A program made the translations under genes and the position numbers. From Nitratiruptor sp. (GTDB lineage: Bacteria; Campylobacterota; Campylobacteria; Campylobacterales; Nitratiruptoraceae), in the NCBI GenBank assembly GCA_015494505.1, contig WGBB01000106.1, positions 1 to 6,234 of the forward strand: 6,234 bases of DNA, read 5' to 3'. The notes under the pieces were generated by a model. That model saw only the letters and a program-made list of their open reading frames with translations. It searched no databases and was not told where the DNA came from. Positions within the stretch are counted from its first letter, which is position 1, and the number at the start of each line of letters is the position of its first letter. This document shows, one piece after another, positions 1 through 5,364 of the stretch.

Positions 1-147
1 ACCGCTGAAGGCATCTAAGCGGGAAGCCGACTCCAAGATGAGCCTTCCCTGAAGGACGGTGGAAGACTACCACCTTGATAGGCTGGGTGTGTAAGCGCAG
101 CAATGCGTTTAGCTGACCAGTACTAATAGTCCGATCGGCTTACACAT
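1..147 (+). rRNA. 23S ribosomal RNA, 3' end (partial)
   Basis: This is the terminal part of domain VI of the large-subunit rRNA, cut by the left edge of the window. The conserved stretch with GGCTGGGTGTGTAAGCGCAG (81-100), then GCGTTTAGCTGACC and GTACTAATAG (120-129), matches the universally conserved 3' end of bacterial 23S rRNA. By alignment from memory to the E. coli end (CCGTGAGGCTTAACCTT), the mature 3' end falls near 147. The exact end cannot be read because the pairing 5' end of the molecule lies outside the window. A 5S gene follows on the same strand, so this is the distal part of a normal rRNA operon. No tRNA lies between 23S and 5S. Confidence 0.97.
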
Positions 148-217
148 AATATATACGCACCGCCGCCTTACTGAGCTGCCAAGCTACTACGAACAATGAG
201 TTGGGTTCTTTACACAA

Positions 218-303
218 GACATTAGACATTGGACATTAGACATTAGTAATTAGTAATAAAATCTTATCCCAATGTCCAATATCCAATGTCCAATGACCAA
301 TAA
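218..303. repeat. Heptamer repeats in inverted orientation, 23S-5S spacer
   Basis: Bases 218-259 read as six 7-base units: GACATTA, GACATTG, GACATTA, GACATTA, GTAATTA, GTAATAA. Bases 269-303 read as five 7-base units of the other strand: CCAATGT, CCAATAT, CCAATGT, CCAATGA, CCAATAA. The second block is therefore the complement of the same ACATTGG-type unit. The two blocks can fold back on each other. An 11-bp perfect core (227-237 with 285-295) sits inside a longer imperfect stem, with about 27 of 41 positions matching in my hand alignment. The tip may be ATAA/TTAT (256-259 with 264-267). The transcribed spacer would carry this as a long hairpin. Its function is unknown; 148-217, just before it, shows nothing recognisable. 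Confidence 0.8.
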
Positions 304-347
304 GACAAGAGAGTTAAGCCTTCTTCGGAATGTTTACCTCTCTTGTC
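304..347 (+). repeat. Perfect 10-bp inverted repeat at the 5S 5' boundary
   Basis: GACAAGAGAG (304-313) is the exact reverse complement of CTCTCTTGTC (338-347). The 24-base loop contains a small TTC-TTCG-GAA hairpin (about 320-329) with a UUCG-type loop. In the rRNA precursor this would form a stable stem ending within the first bases of 5S rRNA. The second arm shares TCTTG (341-345) with the 5S closing helix, which can also pair with CAAGA at 463-467. The two folds therefore exclude each other. A role in precursor processing is inferred from position only. Confidence 0.7.
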
Positions 348-464
348 CCGGTGCCTATAGAGCGAGGGAAACGCCCAGTCTCCATTCCGAACCTGGAAGC
401 TAAGCCTCGCATCGCTGATGATACTGCGCCCTTCGGGCGTGGAAAAGTAGGTCGGCGCCGGGCA
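345..464 (+). rRNA. 5S ribosomal RNA
   Basis: This is a complete 5S rRNA of about 120 bases. Helix I pairs CCCGG-T-GCC (347-355) with GGC-G-CCGGG (454-462), with a G-U wobble. The conserved internal segment CCATTCCGAACCTGGAAGCT (382-401) carries the loop B/C signature (CCGAAC, GGAAG, TAAGCC). The GCGCC-CTTCG-GGCGT hairpin (426-440) is the helix IV arm, followed by the usual GTAGGTCG region. The ends are set by helix I and may be off by one to three bases. Open frames that cross this gene are not coding. It lies about 200 bases after 23S on the same strand and closes the rRNA operon. Confidence 0.96.
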
Positions 465-472
465 AGATTTTT
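453..472 (+). terminator. Possible rRNA operon terminator (weak)
   Basis: The GC-rich 3' strand of the 5S closing helix (454-462) is followed by CAAGA and five T residues (468-472). No separate hairpin with a longer T-run is visible up to 540. If termination happens here, it would have to use 5S helix I or a factor. Transcription may instead run on into the protein operon. This is inference from position. Confidence 0.25.
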
Positions 473-545
473 CCCTTGTATCCTTCTTAGAATAATCCCC
501 TCAAAAACTTCTATTTAAATAAGATATTCTGTTCCAATAATGCAT

Positions 546-583
546 AGCGGAGGTTAAAAACAATCTCTTATTGATGGTCCGCT
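546..583. repeat. Small hairpin between 5S and the moxR promoter
   Basis: AGCGGA (546-551) pairs with TCCGCT (578-583), and inside it CAAT (561-564) pairs with ATTG (570-573) around a five-base loop. The two helices are separated by an uneven internal loop. No T-run follows on the + strand, so it does not look like an intrinsic terminator in this direction. It lies upstream of the TATAAT box, where it could be a protein binding site or the remains of a transcript end. Function unknown. Confidence 0.4.
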
Positions 584-618
584 TGTAGCATCAGGTCTCA
601 TTATTCAACAAATAGTAG

Positions 619-624
619 TATAAT
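619..624 (+). promoter_or_regulatory. Promoter -10 box for the moxR-bat operon
   Basis: TATAAT at 619-624 is a perfect sigma-70 type -10 box, 23 bases before the moxR start codon. No convincing -35 hexamer is present at 17-18 bases upstream (TCTCAT, 596-601). A weak -35 is normal for Campylobacterota housekeeping promoters, which rely on the -10 box and AT-rich upstream DNA. A start site near 630-632 would leave a very short leader of about 17 bases. Confidence 0.6.
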
Positions 625-638
625 TCAAAAAAACTTTC

Positions 639-646
639 GAGGGTGG
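639..646 (+). promoter_or_regulatory. Ribosome binding site of moxR
   Basis: GAGGGTGG lies directly before the ATG at 648, with the GAGG core four bases from the start codon. The spacing is a little short but usable. Together with the good N-terminal match to MoxR proteins, it supports ATG 648 as the start. Confidence 0.55.
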
Positions 647-647
647 T

Positions 648-1595
648 ATGCGAGAGATTATCGATGCGATAAAGAGTGAAATCAAGAAGGTGGTAGTCGG
701 TCAGGAGAGTATGATCGACGGTCTTATTATCGGACTACTATGCGATGGGCATGTGCTTTTAGAGGGTGTACCGGGGCTGGCGAAGACGACCACCGTCAAT
801 GCCTTGGCAAAAACGCTTGGATTGGAGTTTAAACGTGTTCAGTTTACGCCGGATTTGTTGCCTAGCGATATCATAGGAACAGAAATTTATGATCCTGCTA
901 AAAACGAATTTAAAATAAAACGAGGTCCTGTCTTTACCAATTTGCTCTTAGCAGATGAAATCAACCGTGCGCCTGCGAAAGTGCAATCTGCACTGCTGGA
1001 AGTGATGCAAGAGCGCCAAGTGACTATCGGAGACGAGACATTTTTTATAGAAAAGCCATTTTTGGTGATGGCTACGCAAAATCCTGTGGAACAGGAGGGT
1101 GCATATAATCTGCCCGAGGCGCAGCTTGATCGTTTTATGATGAAGTTGGTGGTAGGATATAACACTAAAGAAGAGGAGCTAGAAATCGCCAGACGTGTAG
1201 CGAACAACGCTTTTGGAAAAATCGAGGCAGTGGCAAGTAAAGAAGACCTCGAAAAACTGAAAGCCGAAGCGCGTCAAATCCATATGGATAAAGAGGTAGA
1301 AGAGTATATCATAGACCTCATTTTTGCTACGCGCGAGCCGCAAAACTACGGTCTCAAAGAGATCCGGCACTATATCGCTTTCGGTGCGAGTCCACGGGCA
1401 AGTATCGATATGTTCAAAGCAACAAAAGCGCTGGCGTTTATGCGTGGCAAGGATCATGTGACGCCTTTAGAAGTAGCATATATCGCCAAGGATATTTTAC
1501 GCCACAGAATAATACTCAGTTACGAAGCGGAGGCGGAAGAAGTCTCTAGTGATTATTTAATCGAAAAAGTCCTCGAGGCTGTGCCTATTCCATGA
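648..1595 (+). CDS. moxR: MoxR-family AAA+ ATPase
   Basis: This 315-residue cytoplasmic ATPase of the AAA_3/MoxR class has normal full length. MoxR proteins are regarded as ATP-driven chaperones that help VWA-domain partners mature or bind metal. The sequence shows the N-terminal VVGQE (16-20), Walker A GVPGLAKT (40-47), Walker B LLLADEIN (99-106), sensor 1 MATQNP (141-146), the LPEAQLDRF segment with the arginine-finger region (155-163), and GASPRA with the sensor 2 arginine (R250). All ATPase residues I can check are intact. It is the first gene of the operon, and its stop overlaps the next start by four bases (ATGA). The two following VWA proteins are its expected clients. The partner role is family knowledge plus context, not visible in the sequence itself. 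Confidence 0.96.
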   Translation: MREIIDAIKSEIKKVVVGQESMIDGLIIGLLCDGHVLLEGVPGLAKTTTVNALAKTLGLEFKRVQFTPDLLPSDIIGTEIYDPAKNEFKIKRGPVFTNLLLADEINRAPAKVQSALLEVMQERQVTIGDETFFIEKPFLVMATQNPVEQEGAYNLPEAQLDRFMMKLVVGYNTKEEELEIARRVANNAFGKIEAVASKEDLEKLKAEARQIHMDKEVEEYIIDLIFATREPQNYGLKEIRHYIAFGASPRASIDMFKATKALAFMRGKDHVTPLEVAYIAKDILRHRIILSYEAEAEEVSSDYLIEKVLEAVPIP

Positions 1596-2425
1596 TTGAT
1601 AAGAAAATAAAAAAGCTCCTTATCAAGACCAAACGACAAGTTTTTAGCGAAATTCCCGGTAACAATCCCAGTCTCTTCAAAGGAGAAGGGTTTGATTTTG
1701 TGGAGCTACGAGAATATCAGCCGGGAGACGATGTCAAAAAGATTGATTGGCTCATAACCGCAAAGCTCCAAAAGCCTTTCGTCAAGCTCTATCGTGAAGA
1801 GCGCGAGCTCAATGTTATCGTGGCACTCATGCTCAACGGCTCCATGTATTTTGGCACCAAGCGCTTCAAGCAAGAGATAGCAGCGGAAATAGCGGCGATT
1901 TTAGGCTTCGCGGCTATTAAAAACCAAGACAACTTCAGCTACATTCTCTATGCCGACAAAGAGTATGCCTCCATAAGACCTACCAAACATATCAATGCCG
2001 TCACAAAATGCGTCCAGAGTGCATCGCGGTTCGTTTCATTGGGCAAGAGTGCGGATTTTGCAGGACTTGTACGGCGACTTTTTACTATCAAGCGCAAATC
2101 TATCATATTCATAATCAGTGATTTTCTCGAACCTTTTGATTTGCGGGTTTTGGCTAAAAAGCATGAGGTGGTAGCTATCGTAGTGCGTGATAGGTTCGAA
2201 GAAGACCCGGAGCCTATAGGATTTATGAACCTGATTGACCCTGAGACGAAGCAGAGCTTCGTGGTAGATTTTGAAGGTACGACACTGCGCAATTATCGCA
2301 AAGAGATGAAAAGACTCGACCATGAGATGTATGAGCATTTCAAAAAGAGCGGCATTCGTTTTACCAAAATCTATACCCATGACGAGCCCTTTATCAAGCT
2401 AGTCAAACTTTTTGGAGCAGTGTAG
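1592..2425 (+). CDS. DUF58 domain protein of the Bat operon
   Basis: This 277-residue protein without clear membrane helices is predicted cytoplasmic. The DUF58 signature is present at residues 31-53, running from GEGFDF through ELREYQPGDD to IDW. A VWA-like fold follows. DUF58 proteins regularly sit next to MoxR and BatA, and are thought to link the ATPase to the membrane VWA proteins. The place where many relatives have a D-x-S-x-S metal motif reads M80-L-N82-G-S84-M, so the aspartate and first serine are missing. The later SDF (176-178), at the end of the central strand, is kept. It may therefore not bind metal in the usual way. The start is ATG in the ATGA overlap with moxR. GAGG at 1574-1577 is far upstream, so translational coupling is likely. 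Confidence 0.92.
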   Translation: MIDKKIKKLLIKTKRQVFSEIPGNNPSLFKGEGFDFVELREYQPGDDVKKIDWLITAKLQKPFVKLYREERELNVIVALMLNGSMYFGTKRFKQEIAAEIAAILGFAAIKNQDNFSYILYADKEYASIRPTKHINAVTKCVQSASRFVSLGKSADFAGLVRRLFTIKRKSIIFIISDFLEPFDLRVLAKKHEVVAIVVRDRFEEDPEPIGFMNLIDPETKQSFVVDFEGTTLRNYRKEMKRLDHEMYEHFKKSGIRFTKIYTHDEPFIKLVKLFGAV

Positions 2426-2805
2426 TGGAGAAGCTACGCGACATCAAGCCTCTTGTGGAGATACCGGATTTTAGTTTTTTTCTCTATCTTCTCTTTATTA
2501 TTGTGGCGACGACGCTCGCAGCCGTAGTAGTCTATTTCTTGATTCGTCTTATGGGACGCAAAAAAAAGGATCGCCGTGCCGAGATTTTGGCAAGGTTGCG
2601 AAACTTAGACCTCAACGATGCTAAAAAAACTGCCTATGAACTTACCAAATATGGTCGCTACATCGTCACAGACGAGTCGCGTGCAAGGCTTTATGAAGAT
2701 CTGGTGCGCAAGCTCACGCGTTATAAATATAAAAAGGAGGTGCCTCCACTTGATGAAGATATTAAGCGCCAAATTCGCCTCTTTTTGCGAGTGAACGATG
2801 AGTGA
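2425..2805 (+). CDS. Small single-helix membrane protein of the Bat operon
   Basis: The protein has 126 residues and a GTG start at 2425 that overlaps the previous stop by one base (TAGTG). GGAG (2414-2417) lies seven bases upstream and supports this start. One transmembrane helix spans about residues 18-42 and is followed by the strongly basic GRKKKDRR (44-51). This places the long C-terminal part in the cytoplasm by the positive-inside rule. That part is charged and mostly helical, with repeated K/R and E/D. Many Bat operons carry a small protein of the DUF4381 type between DUF58 and BatA with the same layout. I see similarity of layout and position but no diagnostic motif, so the family is not certain. 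It may anchor DUF58 or MoxR at the membrane. It ends inside the next gene (8-base overlap). Confidence 0.85.
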   Translation: MEKLRDIKPLVEIPDFSFFLYLLFIIVATTLAAVVVYFLIRLMGRKKKDRRAEILARLRNLDLNDAKKTAYELTKYGRYIVTDESRARLYEDLVRKLTRYKYKKEVPPLDEDIKRQIRLFLRVNDE

Positions 2806-3715
2806 GTTTAGTTTCGAACGACCTTTGTGGCTTTGGCTCGTTGTCGTCGTGATTTTTTGTTTCATGAAATGCCGCGCAAAAGAGAGTGCACTTATTTTTC
2901 CGCATTTGAATATTCTTAAAAAAGCTGTCGACAAGAAAAGTTTTTTACCGGAATTCCTTAAAGCCGTAGCAATTATCGGAACGTTACTGGCATTGGCCGG
3001 TCCGGTAGCTATAGATAGTAATGTGCAGGTAAAGCGAAAAGGGTATGATATCGTATTGGCGCTCGATGCAAGCGGGTCGATGAAGGAGCGAGGTTTTGAT
3101 AGGGCGCACCCGGAGCGCACGAAATTTGACGTAGTCAAAAGGCTAGTCAAGGATTTTATACACAAACGTAGCGGCGATAATTTGGGACTGTTGATTTTTG
3201 GCTCATACAGTTACATCGCCTCACCTCTCACTTTCAATCCGGAGGTGATTACGAAAATTTTAGAGTATCTCGATATAGGAATAGCGGGACAAAAAACAGC
3301 CATAAACGATGCTGTCGCAGAAGCCGTGCATATGCTCAAAAACGCCAAAGCCAAGTCGAAAGTGGTGATACTCCTTACCGACGGGATCGATACCGCTAGT
3401 CGCACGCCTGCCGATGTGGCTATCAAGATGGCCAAAAAATATCACGTGAAAATCTACACCATCGGCATCGGCGATAAAAGGGGAGTGGATGAGGCGTATC
3501 TTCGATGGATAGCCCAGCAAACGGGTGGACACTACTTTTTTGCGAGGGATGCGAAGGATCTAGCAAGAGTCTATGCCACTATCGATAGACTCGAAAAGAG
3601 TGAAATACGAGGCAATGATCTCGTTAAAAAAGATGAACTCTACCCCTATGTGCTGTTTGTAGCGATTTTGGCACTTTTGGGGTATATCTATATTTACGGC
3701 AAGAGGGGCTTTTGA
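2798..3715 (+). CDS. batA: BatA, membrane-anchored VWA domain protein
   Basis: The protein has 305 residues, the normal length for BatA. The order is: helix 1 (about 10-24), a basic loop, helix 2 (about 53-72), a VWA domain (about 84-265) and a C-terminal helix (about 281-300) ending in GKRGF. The metal ion-dependent adhesion site is complete: D90-A-S92-G-S94, T167 in GQKTAIND, and D195 in LLTDG. Positive loops place the VWA domain in the periplasm. The only two cysteines are C21 and C25 at the end of helix 1. ATG 2798 overlaps the upstream gene by eight bases; the upstream ribosome binding site is weak, which fits coupling. BatA is expected to pair with BatB and to be served by the MoxR ATPase. 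Confidence 0.94.
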   Translation: MSEFSFERPLWLWLVVVVIFCFMKCRAKESALIFPHLNILKKAVDKKSFLPEFLKAVAIIGTLLALAGPVAIDSNVQVKRKGYDIVLALDASGSMKERGFDRAHPERTKFDVVKRLVKDFIHKRSGDNLGLLIFGSYSYIASPLTFNPEVITKILEYLDIGIAGQKTAINDAVAEAVHMLKNAKAKSKVVILLTDGIDTASRTPADVAIKMAKKYHVKIYTIGIGDKRGVDEAYLRWIAQQTGGHYFFARDAKDLARVYATIDRLEKSEIRGNDLVKKDELYPYVLFVAILALLGYIYIYGKRGF

Positions 3716-5364
3716 TGAAATTTTTGGCCTTTGAGTTTATCCCGCTCATGCTGGTACCTTCATTTATTTTGCTCTATCTGGTTTTTACTAATAAAAGCAT
3801 GGTAGAGCGCATCTTTGAAGGCGAGATACTATCAAAACTGCGTATCGATCAAGGCGTGCCGAGGTCATTGCGGATTGTGCTACTCTTTTTGGCGCTTTTT
3901 ATGATGATTTTGGCTATGGCAAGACCGGTCTATCAAAAGGGTGTCATCGAAGTGAGCGCCAAGCAAGCCGATGTGGTCATAGCTCTCGATATTTCTCGCT
4001 CTATGAAAGCCAAAGACCTCTATCCGGACAGACTCACTTTTGCCAAACGCAAAATCGATGAGTTTATAAAAGACTCCGAAGGGCTCGGCATTGGAATCAT
4101 CGCTTTTGCCAAAGATGCTTTTATCCTTTCGCCGATTACCGGCGATAAAACTTCGCTTCGCTATCTTTTGCGAAAACTTGATACGAAGATATTGCAGCTG
4201 CAGGGCACAGATTTCATGGCGGCATTAAAAAGTGCCAAACTCCTTTTTGGCTCACATTCGCCAAAAGAGGTGCTTTTGGTAACGGATGGAGGAGACGGAA
4301 GCGACTTTGCGCAAGAGATAGCCTTCGCAAAGGCGAACAAAATGCATGTCAGTGTCTTAGCGGTAGGAACGAAAAAAGGTGCCCCCATTCCCGAAGGCTC
4401 GGGATACTTAAAAGACAGAAACGGAAAAATCGTCATCGTCCGCCGTAACGATGCCGTCGCAAAACTTGCAAAGGCGACGCAAGGAAGCTATGTAGTCGCT
4501 ACGATAGGAAGCGGAGATATCCGCAAGCTTCTTGAGCGTTATGAAAGTCTCAATAAAGGAAACGTCACAGAAAAGATAGTGGACCAGGTGGAGTTTTATC
4601 CTTATTTACTCGCACTAGCCGTGCTCTTTTTGTTTTTTGCCTTTTTCGATATTCCTCACAAAAAAATCGCTTTTCTTTTGCCTCTCGTGTGGTCGATGCA
4701 TCTTCATGCAGGTTTGGTGGATTTTAAGATTATTAAAGAGGCCAAAGAGGCTTATGCGCGCGGCAACTACAAAGAGGCGGCTAGGCTTTTTGAGAAGATA
4801 GCAACATCGAAACAAAGCCCCCAAAGCTACTACGATTTGGGGAATGCACTCTATAAGGCGGGCCGCTACGAAGAGGCTATAAAAGCCTATAAAAAGGTGC
4901 AGACAAGCGATAGGGAGTTGGAGTTTAAGAAACTCTATAATATGGGGAATAGTTATTTTCGTATAGGGCGCTACGAAGAAGCTATAAAGATGTATAAAAA
5001 GGCTCTTGCCATCCATGATGATAGAGATGCGAAGCACAATCTTGAATTGGCAAAGCGTATGCAAAAGCGGAAAAAAAAGCCTAATGAAGGGCAGCAGCAA
5101 AAAAAACAAAAGAAGCAAAAAAGCAATAAGGGTGAGCAAAAGAAAAAAGACTCTTCCAATAAGCCCGATGCAAAGCAGAAAAGAGAGCACAAAAAGAGCG
5201 GCAATCCGGCGCAAAAAGGGCGCAGTATGCCTAAAAACGAACCAATAAGCGACAGAGAAGAGAAAAAGTGGATAAAGCGCATCGAAAAAAACGATACGCC
5301 GACACTTCTTTTTAAAGCACCTATCAAAGTCCAAAAAGAGGCAAGCGATGAGAATCCTTGGTAG
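3715..5364 (+). CDS. batB: BatB-BatC fusion: VWA domain plus TPR region
   Basis: The protein has 549 residues from ATG 3715, which shares one base with the batA stop (TGATG). GAGGGG (3703-3708) lies six bases upstream. A TTG three bases earlier is possible but less likely. The order is: helix 1 (about 8-24), helix 2 (52-69), VWA domain (about 85-275) with an intact metal site D92-I-S94-R-S96, T165 and D191, helix 3 (296-312), and helix 4 (318-333). Three TPR-like units follow at about 337-365, 370-402 and 406-436. Next comes a lysine/glutamine-rich disordered stretch (450-505) and a C-terminal peptide with TLLFKAPIKV (530-539). BatB proteins are normally about 330 residues, and a separate BatC carries the TPRs. 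Here they are one chain. I count no cysteine. Inner membrane, with VWA and TPR predicted periplasmic. Confidence 0.93.
   Translation: MKFLAFEFIPLMLVPSFILLYLVFTNKSMVERIFEGEILSKLRIDQGVPRSLRIVLLFLALFMMILAMARPVYQKGVIEVSAKQADVVIALDISRSMKAKDLYPDRLTFAKRKIDEFIKDSEGLGIGIIAFAKDAFILSPITGDKTSLRYLLRKLDTKILQLQGTDFMAALKSAKLLFGSHSPKEVLLVTDGGDGSDFAQEIAFAKANKMHVSVLAVGTKKGAPIPEGSGYLKDRNGKIVIVRRNDAVAKLAKATQGSYVVATIGSGDIRKLLERYESLNKGNVTEKIVDQVEFYPYLLALAVLFLFFAFFDIPHKKIAFLLPLVWSMHLHAGLVDFKIIKEAKEAYARGNYKEAARLFEKIATSKQSPQSYYDLGNALYKAGRYEEAIKAYKKVQTSDRELEFKKLYNMGNSYFRIGRYEEAIKMYKKALAIHDDRDAKHNLELAKRMQKRKKKPNEGQQQKKQKKQKSNKGEQKKKDSSNKPDAKQKREHKKSGNPAQKGRSMPKNEPISDREEKKWIKRIEKNDTPTLLFKAPIKVQKEASDENPW
5060..5220 (+). 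other. A-rich low-complexity coding stretch with 8-base A-runs
   Basis: This is the DNA behind the lysine-rich tail of the BatB-BatC fusion. It contains two runs of eight A (5071-5078 and 5099-5106) and several of five or six. The first run sits in frame as AAA AAA AAG, so bases 5073-5079 form the heptamer A AAA AAG. That is the known slippery pattern for -1 frameshifting (dnaX type). The -1 frame then reads GCC TAA (5079-5084) and stops. I see no strong downstream hairpin or upstream Shine-Dalgarno-like helper, so frameshifting is only a possibility. Confidence 0.5.

Noticed and set aside
218..303. Possible CRISPR array
   Set aside because: Units are seven bases long and directly adjacent, with no spacers. 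The second block is on the opposite strand, and no cas gene is present.
148..344. tRNA gene in the 23S-5S spacer
   Set aside because: No cloverleaf, GGTTCGAATCC-type T-arm or anticodon arm can be found. The space is taken by the repeats.
330..518. Open frame of 62 codons on the + strand
   Set aside because: It lies across the 5S rRNA gene, whose conserved segments and helices explain the sequence.
2605..3165. Minus-strand open frame of 186 codons
   Set aside because: It is antisense to the small membrane protein and batA. The plus strand has the VWA metal motif and operon overlaps. The antisense product shows no recognisable motif.
5006..5248. Plus-strand open frame of 80 codons in the +1 frame of the BatB-BatC fusion
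   Set aside because: It is open because of the A-rich low-complexity DNA and gives a lysine/arginine-rich product without features. There is no good ribosome binding site.
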